A stretch of DNA of 62,887 bases from Pseudomonadales bacterium (GTDB lineage Bacteria > Pseudomonadota > Gammaproteobacteria > Pseudomonadales > Pseudohongiellaceae), in the NCBI GenBank assembly GCA_022822865.1, contig JAJDYJ010000081.1, forward strand, positions 1-62,887, in the 5' to 3' direction. This document shows, piece by piece, positions 43,911 to 53,171 of this stretch (position 1 is its first letter; every line of letters begins with the position of its first letter). A program made the translations under genes and the position numbers. The notes under the pieces are model-generated. The model was given only the letters and a program-made list of their open reading frames with translations. It had not been told where the DNA came from and made no database searches.

Positions 43911-45293
43911 TTAGAGGCATTCACGATATTCTTCCGGGGTTTCAACCACGCAGGCATCGGGGAAAAGACCGGGGTCTGAAGTCACAATCACCGTCAGAAG
44001 ATCTTCCACTGGAGGGAAGACATCGCGCATGCGCTGATTAATGCCTTCTGGGCTGATGGCTTCAATTTCATCCGGGAGATCGATCGCCCTGGAAGCCGGA
44101 AAACCGTTCAATACGCTTTCCATTACCAATGGCACCAGAATCCTGGGATTCTCCACATTGATTCGCATGTTTGCACTGGACCTTCGCTTGATGCCGTCGA
44201 TCGACGAGTTCAGGCCGTTCTCGCGAAAATCCGCATAAGTCTGTCGAATCACCTGATGCGCGAAAGCCAGCTTGTCGGTATCCACCATTCCGGAAATCTG
44301 AAGTAATCGAAGACGGCTCGTGAAAGCGAGCGCAGTGGCGGAAAACTCATAGTTGGCGCCGAGTTCCGGGCTCAAGACTTCATACAACTCACTGGTCGCA
44401 CCCTGCCCAAGCACCGCCAGGGCAATCGCGTCCTCAAACTCCCCGCCTTGCGAAACCGGCGGCAGAATCCCCGCGAAAGTCAGATTTGACCTTTCCGCGT
44501 CGGGATCATGCAGAACTACCGTAACTCCAGCCGGAAAATCGACCACGGTTTCGGGAGACTCTACCGCCTCGCCCTCGGGCAATTCATCAAGCAGTTCATC
44601 TATAAGGTTTCCGACACGGTCAGCTTCAAACGGCGAAGCCATGACAATCGTTGGGTTATTTCGGGTCACCGTTTGATTGTAGAACTGCTTCAACTCATCG
44701 ATCGTGACCGCTTCGATGAACGATTCACTTTCCACGGAAGAAGAGAAAAAACCTCTCACCGGGTCGTCATGCATTATCAGATTTCTTGCAAGTTCTCCTG
44801 TCGCAGCGTCGATTCCCTGTCGTAATTGCCCCACACGATTCACCAGAACTTGCTTGATACGACTCGCCTGACCGGGATCAAAAGCCGGATTGGAAATCAC
44901 GAGATTCAGAAGCTCCGCAACTTCCTCGAAATTTTCCGCAGGGGCCACAACAGCGCCGGTTACAGATTCCGCGGTAGGGCTCAGGCCGCGCTGTGCTTCC
45001 AGTTCTTCCAGTCTCTGCCCTAACTCGCCGAGGTCCACCCCTTCGGCAGTGCCGGTATAGACAACCTGAGTGGTGACCAGGGGGACCGTCGGATTGAGCG
45101 CATTATCGAATGACCAACTGGAAGGCCAATACACTTGCAAGACAACATTTTCGTACTGGTCGTCCTGTATGTGCAGAAATGGCGTTCCTCCCGGCGAGAC
45201 CAGGGAATCCACCTCGGCGGAAAAACCCGAACCAGTAGCAAATACGGCGGTCAAAGCGAAAACAATTCTGAAATTTCGGAGCCACGCACGCAT
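43911..45293 (-). CDS. M16-like (insulinase-fold) exported protein without zinc motif
   Basis: A 460-residue exported protein with signal peptide (MRAWLRNFRIVFALTAVFATGSGFSA). The fold is recognised from M16 landmarks: N-terminal 'FLHIQDDQYENVVLQVYWPS', middle 'VTIDELKQFYNQTVTRNNPT', and the second-half domain 'SNLTFAGILPPVSQGGEFED', 'AIALAVLGQGATSELYEVLS', 'ELGANYEFSATALAF'. The catalytic HxxEH inverted zinc motif expected near residues 85-95 is absent; the region reads 'GVDLGELGQRLEELEAQRGL'. It is thus likely a non-catalytic subunit or a substrate-binding homologue, but no active partner is in the window. GGAG precedes the ATG by 8 bases. It starts 21 bases after gcvP. Confidence 0.84.
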   Translation of the reverse strand: MRAWLRNFRIVFALTAVFATGSGFSAEVDSLVSPGGTPFLHIQDDQYENVVLQVYWPSSWSFDNALNPTVPLVTTQVVYTGTAEGVDLGELGQRLEELEAQRGLSPTAESVTGAVVAPAENFEEVAELLNLVISNPAFDPGQASRIKQVLVNRVGQLRQGIDAATGELARNLIMHDDPVRGFFSSSVESESFIEAVTIDELKQFYNQTVTRNNPTIVMASPFEADRVGNLIDELLDELPEGEAVESPETVVDFPAGVTVVLHDPDAERSNLTFAGILPPVSQGGEFEDAIALAVLGQGATSELYEVLSPELGANYEFSATALAFTSRLRLLQISGMVDTDKLAFAHQVIRQTYADFRENGLNSSIDGIKRRSSANMRINVENPRILVPLVMESVLNGFPASRAIDLPDEIEAISPEGINQRMRDVFPPVEDLLTVIVTSDPGLFPDACVVETPEEYRECL

Positions 45294-45314
45294 GTCTGAA
45301 CTCCCTTTTCGGTA

Positions 45315-48215
45315 TCAACTTTCTTCGTAAGTTTCCGGCGGCGGGCAGGCGCAGAACAGGTTGCGGTCGCCGAAGGCATTGTCGACGCGATTGACGCAGG
45401 GCCAGAATTTGTCGACGGTGTCCTGGCCGGCCGGAAACGCAGCCTGGCGTTTGCCGTAAGGCCGCTGCCAGTCTTCTTCGAGCAAGTCTTCGAGCGTGTG
45501 CGGCGCGTTTTTCAGCGGGTTGTCCTCGCGGCTGAAAACGCCGGCTTCGATAGCGGCGATTTCCTCGCGAATGTGAATCATGGCGTCGATGAAGCGGTCG
45601 AGTTCAGCCCGGGACTCGCTTTCCGTCGGCTCGATCATGAGCGTTCCCGGCACCGGGAACGACATGGTCGGGGCATGGAAACCGAAGTCCATCAGCCGCT
45701 TGGCGATGTCTTCGTCGGTAACGCCGGTGGTTTGCTTGAGCGGGCGCAGATCGATGATGCATTCGTGCGCCACCATGCCGTTCCGGCCGGTGTAAAGCAC
45801 CGGGAAATGCGCGCTCAGTTCCCGCGCCATGTAATTGGCGTTGAGGATCGCCACCCCGGTCGCCTTGCGCAATCCTTCGGCGCCCATCATGGTGATGTAC
45901 ATCCAGGTAATCGGCAGGATGCCGGCGCTGCCCCAGGGAGCCGCGGACACCGCGGTATTCCCGGTTATTGGCCCTTTGAGCTTCACGAGGCTGTGGTTGG
46001 CGAGATGCGGGGCCAGGTGCGACTTGACGCCGATGGGCCCTATGCCGGGACCGCCGCCGCCATGGGGAATGCAGAAGGTCTTGTGCAGATTGACATGGGC
46101 GACATCGGCGCCGATCAGGGCCGGATTCGTCAGGCCGACCTGGGCGTTCAGATTGGCGCCGTCCATATACACCTGGCCGCCGGCTTCATGGACGATGCCG
46201 CAGATCTCCTGTACGGCCTGTTCGAACACGCCGTGAGTTGACGGATAAGTGATCATCAGCGCCGCGACCCGCTCGCGGTTCCGGTCCACTTTCGCGCGCA
46301 GATCTCCCACATCGATATTGCCGGATTCGTCGCAACGCACGAGCACCACTTTCATGCCGATCATGTTCGCGGTGGCGGGGTTGGTGCCGTGGGCGGAAGT
46401 CGGAATCAGGCAGACATCGCGGTGATCTTCGCCTTTGGCCGCGAGGTACTTGCGAATCGCGAGCAGGCCGGCGTATTCGCCTTGCGCTCCGGAGTTCGGC
46501 TGCATGCTGATCGCGTCGAAGCCGGTAATCTCGGCGAGCATGTCTTCCAGTTCGCCGATCATGCGCAGGTAGCCCGCCGTTTGTTCTTGCGGCGCGAAGG
46601 GATGCGGCTGCGCGAATTCGGGCCAGGAGACCGGCATGAGCTCCGCCGCGGCGTTCAGCTTCATGGTGCAGGAACCGAGGGGAATCATCGCGTGCGTCAA
46701 TGAGATGTCGCGATTCTCCAGCCGCTTCAAATAGCGCATCATTTCGGTTTCGGAACGGTAGCGGTTGAAATTCGGGTGCTGCAGGAAATCCGATTCCCGG
46801 CGTAACTCCGCCGGAATCGGCGTTTCGCCCGCGGCGAGTTTTCCGTCGATGGAATCGACCGACAATTCTCCCGCTGCTTCGCCGAGGAAAACCCGCCAGA
46901 GCAACTCGACATCGTCGGGCGTCGTACATTCGTCGAGGCTTGCGCCGACGATCCCCGCGGATTCGTCAAGACGCAGATTGACCCGATGTCCGGCAGCCCT
47001 TTGCACGGTCGAGGCGAAGCGCGACTCGTCCACCGGCACGCTCAATGTGTCGAAAAAAGCGCTCTCCGGCGCGTTCAGCCCCCCCTGCCGCAGACCTGCC
47101 GCGAGGATCGCGCCAAGGCGATTTATCCGGCTGGCTATGCGGATCAATCCCTCCGGCCCGTGATACATGGCATAAAGCGCAGCGATATTGGCGAGCAGCA
47201 CCTGGGCCGTGCAGATATTGCTGTTGGCCTTCTCGCGGCGGATATGCTGTTCCCTGGTCTGCAGGGCCATGCGCATGGCCATGCGCCCGCGACTGTCCTT
47301 CGACACGCCGATGATGCGGCCCGGCACGGCGCGCCTGAATTCGTCCCGCGTCGCGAAATACGCGGCATGAGGGCCGCCGTATCCCATCGGAACGCCGAAT
47401 CGCTGACTGGAGCCGGTCACCACGTCGGCGCCCATTTCGCCGGGCGGTTTGAGCAAGACCAGGCTCAACAGGTCCGCCGCCACCACCGCTTTCGCGCCCT
47501 GGGCATGCAGGCGGCCGATGGCGCCGCTCAGATCCCGCACGGCGCCGGACATGCCGGGATACTGCAGCGCGCCGCCAAATAAACCCTGTTCCGGCAATTC
47601 CTCCGGGTCACCGACGATGAGATTGAAGCCGAAGCATTCCGCCCGCGTACGCAGTACGTCGATGGTCTGTGGAAAACAGTCGCGATCGACAAAGAAATCA
47701 TTGGCCTGGCGATTGCGGCAGACCCTTTTCGCCAGCGCCATGGCTTCCGCCACGGCCGTCGCCTCGTCGAGCAGGGAGGCGTTCGCGAGCGGCATGCCGG
47801 TGAGATCCATGGTCAGATGCTGAAAAGCCAGCAGGCATTCGAGCCGGCCCTGGGATATTTCCGGCTGGTATGGCGTATAGGCGGTGTACCAGCCGGGATT
47901 TTCCAGTACGTTGCGCTGGATGACCGCCGGCAAATGAGTGTCGTAATAACCCATGCCGATGAAGGAACGGGCGGGCCGGTTTTGCGCGGCGATGGCTTTC
48001 AGCCTGTCGAGGGCTTCGCTTTCGGGAACGGGAGAAGCAAGCGCAAGCGCCTTGCCGTCGGCGATAGCGGCGGGCACCGTTCGGCGCACGAGGTCTTCGA
48101 GAGATTCAAGATTCAGCACGGCGAGCATGTCCCGGATTTCGCCGTCATCCGGGCCGATGTGCCGATCGACAAATTCGTTGCGATAGAGCAGCGAATCGAG
48201 TGAGGCGCTACTCAT
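45315..48215 (-). CDS. gcvP: glycine dehydrogenase (decarboxylating), P protein
   Basis: A 966-residue PLP enzyme of the glycine cleavage system; it decarboxylates glycine and loads the aminomethyl group onto lipoyl-GcvH. The single-chain form is complete: '[20 protein letters not shown]' at the N-terminus, '[20 protein letters not shown]', '[20 protein letters not shown]', the C-half '[20 protein letters not shown]', and the PLP Lys in '[20 protein letters not shown]' near residue 715. The ATG at 48215 overlaps the gcvH stop by eight bases, indicating coupling; a longer frame lies inside gcvH. The C-terminal tail ends in [12 protein letters not shown], typical of the family. Confidence 0.97.
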   Translation of the reverse strand: MSSASLDSLLYRNEFVDRHIGPDDGEIRDMLAVLNLESLEDLVRRTVPAAIADGKALALASPVPESEALDRLKAIAAQNRPARSFIGMGYYDTHLPAVIQRNVLENPGWYTAYTPYQPEISQGRLECLLAFQHLTMDLTGMPLANASLLDEATAVAEAMALAKRVCRNRQANDFFVDRDCFPQTIDVLRTRAECFGFNLIVGDPEELPEQGLFGGALQYPGMSGAVRDLSGAIGRLHAQGAKAVVAADLLSLVLLKPPGEMGADVVTGSSQRFGVPMGYGGPHAAYFATRDEFRRAVPGRIIGVSKDSRGRMAMRMALQTREQHIRREKANSNICTAQVLLANIAALYAMYHGPEGLIRIASRINRLGAILAAGLRQGGLNAPESAFFDTLSVPVDESRFASTVQRAAGHRVNLRLDESAGIVGASLDECTTPDDVELLWRVFLGEAAGELSVDSIDGKLAAGETPIPAELRRESDFLQHPNFNRYRSETEMMRYLKRLENRDISLTHAMIPLGSCTMKLNAAAELMPVSWPEFAQPHPFAPQEQTAGYLRMIGELEDMLAEITGFDAISMQPNSGAQGEYAGLLAIRKYLAAKGEDHRDVCLIPTSAHGTNPATANMIGMKVVLVRCDESGNIDVGDLRAKVDRNRERVAALMITYPSTHGVFEQAVQEICGIVHEAGGQVYMDGANLNAQVGLTNPALIGADVAHVNLHKTFCIPHGGGGPGIGPIGVKSHLAPHLANHSLVKLKGPITGNTAVSAAPWGSAGILPITWMYITMMGAEGLRKATGVAILNANYMARELSAHFPVLYTGRNGMVAHECIIDLRPLKQTTGVTDEDIAKRLMDFGFHAPTMSFPVPGTLMIEPTESESRAELDRFIDAMIHIREEIAAIEAGVFSREDNPLKNAPHTLEDLLEEDWQRPYGKRQAAFPAGQDTVDKFWPCVNRVDNAFGDRNLFCACPPPETYEES

Positions 48216-48597
48216 CCGCGCAATGTTCCGCGTAGGCCTCCGCGTTGAGCAACTCATCGAGGTCCTTTTCGTCATTGACGGTCATCCTGTAGATCCAGCC
48301 GTCGTCGTAGGGCGCCGTATTCACCAGTTGCGGATTGTCGATCAGGGCCTCGTTGACCTCGGTGATCTCGCCGCCGACCGGACTGTAGATGTCGGATGCG
48401 GCTTTCACGGATTCGACCACCGCCACCTCGCCGCGGGCTTCGATCTCCGTACCCGGCTCCGGCAATTCGACGAAAACGATATCGCCCAGCGCCTCTTGCG
48501 CGTGCGCGCTTATGCCGACCGTGGCGACTCCGTTGTCGTCGACCCTGATCCACTCATGGGTAGAGGTGTAGTGAAAATCATCTGGTATGTTGGACAC
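48208..48597 (-). CDS. gcvH: glycine cleavage system H protein
   Basis: A 129-residue lipoyl carrier shuttling the aminomethyl intermediate between P and T proteins. The lipoylated lysine lies in '[20 protein letters not shown]' near residue 65 (ESVKAASD). The start [19 protein letters not shown] is canonical, and '[20 protein letters not shown]' completes the family. It starts 27 bases after gcvT and overlaps gcvP. Confidence 0.97.
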   Translation of the reverse strand: MSNIPDDFHYTSTHEWIRVDDNGVATVGISAHAQEALGDIVFVELPEPGTEIEARGEVAVVESVKAASDIYSPVGGEITEVNEALIDNPQLVNTAPYDDGWIYRMTVNDEKDLDELLNAEAYAEHCADE

Positions 48598-48624
48598 CGG
48601 CGCCCCCTCTTGCCGTCGCGGTGG

Positions 48625-49728
48625 TTATGGATGGTTTCCGCAATCGAAAATCCTCTTGCCGAATCTGACGAATCCGGGTGTAACGATCTTCAGCGGGGCC
48701 ATGGTACCGCGTAACTCGACCTGGCAGCTTCCGCTGCCCCACGGAATTCTAGCCAAAGCGATGGACTGCTTCAATGTAGGAGAAAAGCTGCCACTGGTGA
48801 TGATCCCCTCGCCCTTGTCGGTGAGGACTTGCTGGCCGTTGCGCAATACCCCGCGCGCTTCGAGCACCAGCCCCGCGAGTACGGGAAGTTCCCCTTCCCG
48901 CTGCTGTTGCCTGTGCTGCAGCACCGCCTCCCTGCCGATGAAATCCCGCTCCTCGTCGCGCAGGTTCACGGTCCAGCCGAGGTTCGCCGAAAACGGCGAA
49001 GTTTTCTCGTCCATATCCTGGCCGTACAGGTTCATGCCCGCTTCCAGGCGCAAGGTGTCCCTGGCGCCGAGACCCGCGGGTTTCACTCCGGCCGCGAGCA
49101 ATGCATCCCAAAACGCCCCGGCCTGCTCCGCGGGCAGAATCACTTCCAGGCCCTTCTCCCCGGTATAACCTGTCCGCGCCACGAGCCAGCCGCCGTGTTC
49201 GAAGGAACCGAAGTTTCCCAACTGCCGTACCGACTCGATGGAATCCGCGGGCAGCGCCTCGCACGCCAGCGCGATCGAATCCGGGCCATGAACGGCCATC
49301 ACCGCCAGATTGGGCCGCTCCTCGACCTGGACCATAAAGCCATGACTGTTCTGCGCCAGCCAGATCAGCACCTTCCGGCGCGTCGCGCAATTCGTCACCA
49401 GGCGAAAGCCGGCCCCGGTGCGATAGACGATCAGATCGTCGACCACGCCGCCGTCGTGGTTCAGCAGCAAGCTGTACAGCGCCTTGCCGGGCGCTTCGAG
49501 GCGCGCGACATCGTTCGCGAGCAGATAGCGCAGCCAGTTTTCGGCGTCATCGCCGGCGACATCGGTCACGGTCATGTGCGAGACGTCAAATACGCCTGCG
49601 GCGTTGCGCACCTGATTGTGCTCTTCGATCTGGGAACCGTAATGCAGCGGCATGTCCCAGCCGGAGAAATCGACGATTTTCCCCCCGGCGGCCGCATGAC
49701 GGTCAAAAAGGCAAGTGCGTATTCCCAT
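48625..49728 (-). CDS. gcvT: aminomethyltransferase, glycine cleavage T protein
   Basis: A 367-residue tetrahydrofolate-dependent enzyme. 'RTCLFDRHAAAGGKIVDFSG' and 'WDMPLHYGSQIEEHNQVRNA' open the protein. 'GVFDVSHMTVTDVAGDDAEN' and, in the middle, ARTGYTGEKGLEVILP (folate site region) follow; 'GLGARDTLRLEAGMNLYGQD' leads to the C-terminal barrel ending near 'FVRFGKRIF'. ATG 49728 matches the normal N-terminus; an upstream in-frame start at 49761 adds a glycine-rich stretch and is rejected. First gene of gcvT-gcvH-gcvP, possibly extending through the M16-like gene. No glycine riboswitch was found in the 195-base leader region. Confidence 0.96.
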   Translation of the reverse strand: MGIRTCLFDRHAAAGGKIVDFSGWDMPLHYGSQIEEHNQVRNAAGVFDVSHMTVTDVAGDDAENWLRYLLANDVARLEAPGKALYSLLLNHDGGVVDDLIVYRTGAGFRLVTNCATRRKVLIWLAQNSHGFMVQVEERPNLAVMAVHGPDSIALACEALPADSIESVRQLGNFGSFEHGGWLVARTGYTGEKGLEVILPAEQAGAFWDALLAAGVKPAGLGARDTLRLEAGMNLYGQDMDEKTSPFSANLGWTVNLRDEERDFIGREAVLQHRQQQREGELPVLAGLVLEARGVLRNGQQVLTDKGEGIITSGSFSPTLKQSIALARIPWGSGSCQVELRGTMAPLKIVTPGFVRFGKRIFDCGNHP

Positions 49729-49864
49729 CGCTTCGGCGCCTCCGGCGCCAATCGTTCCCACGAGGCCGAAAATCCTAGCACATCCGAACGCGCCGGCCCG
49801 TTTTGCGCCGGCAATGACTTCGCCTGGAGACGTTTACCGATGATATGGGGACGTTCGCCGAAAA

Positions 49865-49895
49865 TTGCGACATTCGCCAGTGACGGTTGTACACT
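49865..49895 (+). promoter_or_regulatory. weak candidate promoter of the MacAB-like exporter
   Basis: TTGCGA (49865-49870), then TACACT at 49890-49895 with a 19-base spacer, 28 bases before ATG 49924. Matches are 4 of 6 for each hexamer, so this is tentative. Confidence 0.3.
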
Positions 49896-49923
49896 GGGCG
49901 GGATTTCATCTGAAAGCGCCCGG

Positions 49924-51192
49924 ATGGACAAACAGTCGCTGCTGGACGAATTGAAGATCGACCGGGAAACGCCGGCGGACGGCGGGTTTCGGCCCTTGCG
50001 CTGGTTCGTGGCGATCGCCCTGCTGGCCGGCGCGGCGTTCGTTTTCTGGCACTTCCGCCCCTTGCAGCAGGTCCAGGCGCTGACCGTGGAGACTTCCGTC
50101 GCCCAGGCGCCGCGGCAGCAACTTCTGGCCAGTTCCGAAAGCGTGCTCGACGCGACCGGTTATGTCATCGCCCGGCGCATGGCCACGGTCAGTTCCAAGG
50201 TCACCGGCAAGGTCATGGAAGTACTGGTGGAGGAAGGCATGTACGTCGAGGAGGGCCAGGTTCTGGCGACACTCGACGACAGCGTCAATCGCGCCCAGCT
50301 GGAAATGGAAGAAGCCCAGGTCGCGTCGGCGCGGGCTTCGGTGGAAGAGCTGGAAGTGCAGATTCGCCAGGCCGAACTGAATCTCGGCCGCACTCGTGAC
50401 CTGGCCGCCAACCAGCTTGCGAGCCAGGCCGAACTCGATCGCGACGAACTCAATCTGCAAGCCTTGCGCGCACGGCTGGAGAAAACCGAACGCGATATCG
50501 ACGTCGCCGAGCGGGCCTTGCAGATACAGCGTCAATTGCTCGAGGACATGCAAATCCGCGCGCCATTCCCGGGCGTCGTCATCGCCAAGGCGGCGCAACC
50601 CGGCGAGATGATTTCCCCGGTAGCCGCCGGCGGCGGTTTCACGGCAACCGGCATCTGCACCATCGTCGACATGGAATCGCTCGAAGTCGAGGTCGACGTC
50701 AACGAAGCCTATATCAATCGCGTTCACGCCGGTCAGGAAGCGACAATAACGCTCAATGCCTGGCCGGACGACCCCTATACCGCGGAAGTCATCGCCATCA
50801 TTCCGGCGGCCAATCGCAACCAGGCGACCGTCAGGGTGCGAATCGGCTTCATGAACCGCGATGAAAGAGTCATGCCGGAAATGGGAGTGAGGGTGGCGTT
50901 CATGGAAGACGCCGGCGTCGCAGTGCTGCCGGAAACGCGAAGCGAAACGCCGCCGGCCGGCGTACTGGTTCCGGACTCGGCGATCGTGCGCGAGGGCGGC
51001 GTGACCCATGTATGGGTCGTGACCGATGGCCGCATCAGCCGCCGCCCGGTCGAACTCGGCCAAACCAATGGCGCAAACGCGCTGGTGTTTTCAGGTTTGG
51101 ACGCAGGCGAGCGGGTAGTAAGCAGGTTTGACCCTGATCTGCGCGAGCGGTTGCGGGAAGGTTTGACCGTGACCGAAGACCGCCTGGAATGA
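49924..51192 (+). CDS. HlyD/MacA-type periplasmic adaptor subunit of ABC exporter
   Basis: A 422-residue membrane fusion protein. Residues 25-43 (LRWFVAIALLAGAAFVFWH) form the single N-terminal membrane anchor. The lipoyl-like half motifs flank a long hairpin: 'ATVSSKVTGKVMEVLVEEGM', 'YVEEGQVLATLDD', then a coiled coil (about residues 115-205: 'AQLEMEEAQVASARASVEEL', 'QAELNLGRTRDLAANQLASQ'), returning with 'IRAPFPGVVIAKAAQPGEMI'. Beta-barrel and membrane-proximal domains complete the protein. It would link the inner-membrane ATPase/permease to an outer-membrane channel of TolC type, not encoded here. The repeat element at 51205-51295 lies between this gene and the ATPase. Confidence 0.93.
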   Translation: MDKQSLLDELKIDRETPADGGFRPLRWFVAIALLAGAAFVFWHFRPLQQVQALTVETSVAQAPRQQLLASSESVLDATGYVIARRMATVSSKVTGKVMEVLVEEGMYVEEGQVLATLDDSVNRAQLEMEEAQVASARASVEELEVQIRQAELNLGRTRDLAANQLASQAELDRDELNLQALRARLEKTERDIDVAERALQIQRQLLEDMQIRAPFPGVVIAKAAQPGEMISPVAAGGGFTATGICTIVDMESLEVEVDVNEAYINRVHAGQEATITLNAWPDDPYTAEVIAIIPAANRNQATVRVRIGFMNRDERVMPEMGVRVAFMEDAGVAVLPETRSETPPAGVLVPDSAIVREGGVTHVWVVTDGRISRRPVELGQTNGANALVFSGLDAGERVVSRFDPDLRERLREGLTVTEDRLE

Positions 51193-51204
51193 CTAAGGAC
51201 AGCC

Positions 51205-51295
51205 TGTCATTCCGCGCGAAGTCGCGGAATCTCGTCGGGAACGAGCCGGCCTTGGGGAGATTCTGCGACTGCGCTTCGCTTCGCGCAGAATGACG
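51205..51295. repeat. second copy of the dispersed palindromic repeat
   Basis: Left arm 51205-51233 and right arm 51257-51295 match the arms of the 32.9-kb element with a few changes; the right arm has a ~10-base insertion (GCGCTTCGCT). It occupies the gap between adaptor and ATPase genes of the exporter, ending a few bases before the ATPase ribosome site, and may set the ratio of their expression. Confidence 0.85.
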
Positions 51296-51314
51296 GTGAG
51301 GAGGAATCGAATAC

Positions 51315-51995
51315 GTGAGCATAGTCGAACTGCAACAGGTTTCCAGGCATTTCACCAAGGGCAGACAGACCGTCGAAGTCCTCAACGGCATCGACCTGAA
51401 CATCGAGGAAGGCGATTTCCTGGCCTTGATGGGCCCTTCCGGCAGCGGCAAGACCACCCTGCTCAATCTCATCGGTGGACTCGACCAGCCCACCTCGGGC
51501 AGCGTCGAAGTCGCCGGCCGGCAACTCGTGGGCCTGTCGAGCAGAAAACTGGCGCAATGGCGCTCGCGCAACATCGGTTTCATCTTCCAGTTCTATAACC
51601 TGCTGCCGATCCTGAGCGCGCGCCGCAACGTCGAACTGCCCTTGCTGCTGACCCGGCTGGGCGGACGACAGCGCAGGCGCAATGCCGACGTCGCCTTGAC
51701 CATCGTCGGTCTGGCGGACCGCGCCAGCCACAAGCCCGGCGAACTCTCCGGCGGCCAGCAACAGCGGGTCGCCATCGCCAGGGCGATCGTCGCCGATCCG
51801 CGTATCCTGGTTTGCGACGAGCCCACCGGCGATCTCGACCGCGAGACCGCCGACGAAATTCTCGATCTGCTCGAACTGCTGAACCGCGAGCACGGCAAGA
51901 CCATCATCATGGTCACCCACGATCCGAAAGCCGCGAGCCACGCCCGGCATACGCTTTACCTTGACAAGGGCAACCTGGTGCGGGAGGCGGCATGA
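51315..51995 (+). CDS. ABC transporter ATP-binding protein, MacB/LolD type
   Basis: A 226-residue ATPase with a GTG start (51315) behind GAGGAGG. Walker [13 protein letters not shown] near residue 39, Q-loop [12 protein letters not shown] near 90, ABC signature [15 protein letters not shown] near 143, Walker [13 protein letters not shown] near 163, H-loop MVTHD near 197. These are typical of the MacB/LolD/FtsE class of ATPases that power FtsX-fold permeases. Its stop overlaps the start of the first permease by four bases (ATGA). Together with the adaptor and two permeases it makes a MacAB-like exporter for an unknown substrate (peptide, lipid or drug). Confidence 0.95.
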   Translation: MSIVELQQVSRHFTKGRQTVEVLNGIDLNIEEGDFLALMGPSGSGKTTLLNLIGGLDQPTSGSVEVAGRQLVGLSSRKLAQWRSRNIGFIFQFYNLLPILSARRNVELPLLLTRLGGRQRRRNADVALTIVGLADRASHKPGELSGGQQQRVAIARAIVADPRILVCDEPTGDLDRETADEILDLLELLNREHGKTIIMVTHDPKAASHARHTLYLDKGNLVREAA

Positions 51996-53149
51996 AATCC
52001 TTTCCCCTGATCTGGAGCAACCTGTTCCGCCGCCGGGTGCGGACCTTTCTGACGCTGTTTTCCATCATCGCCGCATTTCTCCTGTTCGGCCTGCTGCGTT
52101 CAATAGCGGGAGCGTTTGAAATGGGGGTCAATGTGGCGGGAGTCGACCGGCTGATGGTGTCGCCGAAATATTCGATGGTCGACGGACTTCCCATCAGCCA
52201 TCTCGCGCAAATCGAGGCCGTAGAAGGAGTTGCGGAGGCAACGCATATGACCTGGTTCGGCGGCACTTACCAGAATCCGACCAATTTTTTCCCGAAGTTT
52301 CCGGTGCAGCCGCGCGTCTATTTCGACCTTTACTCCGAATACATCATCGACCCGCTGCAACTCGACGCCTTCGAACGCATCCGCACGGCCGCGGTGGCGC
52401 CGGCCGATCTGGCGGAGCAGTACGGCTGGCGAATCGGCGACCGCATACCGATAGAGGGCGATATCTGGCTGCGCGGAGACGGCAGCGACTTGTGGGAATT
52501 CGAACTGGTCGGCACCTATACGGTCAGGGACGATGAGTCGACATTTGCCTCGTTTCTGTTCAACTACGAATATTTCGACGAAGCGAGGATTCCGGAAACC
52601 CAGGGCATCGTGAGCAACTTCGTCGTGCGCGTGACCGACCCGGACCAGGCCGGGGAAATTTCGGCGCGGATCGATGCGCAATTCGAAAACTCCATCAACC
52701 CGACCCGCACCGCCACCGAAGAAGAGGCCAACCGCCAGTTCGCCGCCCAGGTGGGCGACATCGGACTGATCATGAACAGCATCCTGAGCGCGGTGTTTTT
52801 CACCATTTTGCTGCTCACGGCCAACACCATGACCCAGGCCCTGCGCGAACGCATACCGGAACTGGCCGTGCTGAAGACGCTCGGATTTACCGACCGTCGC
52901 GTGGCCCTGCTCGTTCTGCTCGAGTCGGTTTTGCTTTGCGGCCTCGGCGGGGCTCTCGGCATCGCGATGTCCGGGTTCGCGCTGCAGGCGCTGGGCCCGG
53001 AACTGGAGGGATTCCTCGGGCAGATCGAAATGACGGCCGCCACCACCTTGAGCGGCGTGGGCATCGCCTTGCTGCTGGGAGTGGTTGTGGGCCTCAACCC
53101 GGCGCTGAGCGCCAGGCGCTTGCAGGTGGTCGAGGCCCTGCGCAAGTAA
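51992..53149 (+). CDS. FtsX/MacB-fold ABC permease 1
   Basis: A 385-residue permease. One N-terminal helix (residues 18-38, TFLTLFSIIAAFLLFGLLRS) is followed by a ~200-residue periplasmic MacB-PCD-like domain, then three helices: 'IMNSILSAVFFTILLLTANT' near 258, 'VALLVLLESVLLCGLGGALG' near 305, and TTLSGVGIALLLGVVVGLNP near 350-370. The conserved 'REAIPELAVLKTLGFTDRRV' (here RERIPELAVLKTLGF) near residue 285 is the FtsX-domain signature coupling to the ATPase. Ends 22 bases before the second permease, which has the same layout. Confidence 0.93.
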   Translation: MKSFPLIWSNLFRRRVRTFLTLFSIIAAFLLFGLLRSIAGAFEMGVNVAGVDRLMVSPKYSMVDGLPISHLAQIEAVEGVAEATHMTWFGGTYQNPTNFFPKFPVQPRVYFDLYSEYIIDPLQLDAFERIRTAAVAPADLAEQYGWRIGDRIPIEGDIWLRGDGSDLWEFELVGTYTVRDDESTFASFLFNYEYFDEARIPETQGIVSNFVVRVTDPDQAGEISARIDAQFENSINPTRTATEEEANRQFAAQVGDIGLIMNSILSAVFFTILLLTANTMTQALRERIPELAVLKTLGFTDRRVALLVLLESVLLCGLGGALGIAMSGFALQALGPELEGFLGQIEMTAATTLSGVGIALLLGVVVGLNPALSARRLQVVEALRK

Positions 53150-53171
53150 GTTGACCGCGGGAAGTTGAACA

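Noticed and set aside
49729-49923. Glycine riboswitch ahead of gcvT
   Set aside because: I looked for the conserved core on the minus strand and saw no matching tandem aptamer pattern.
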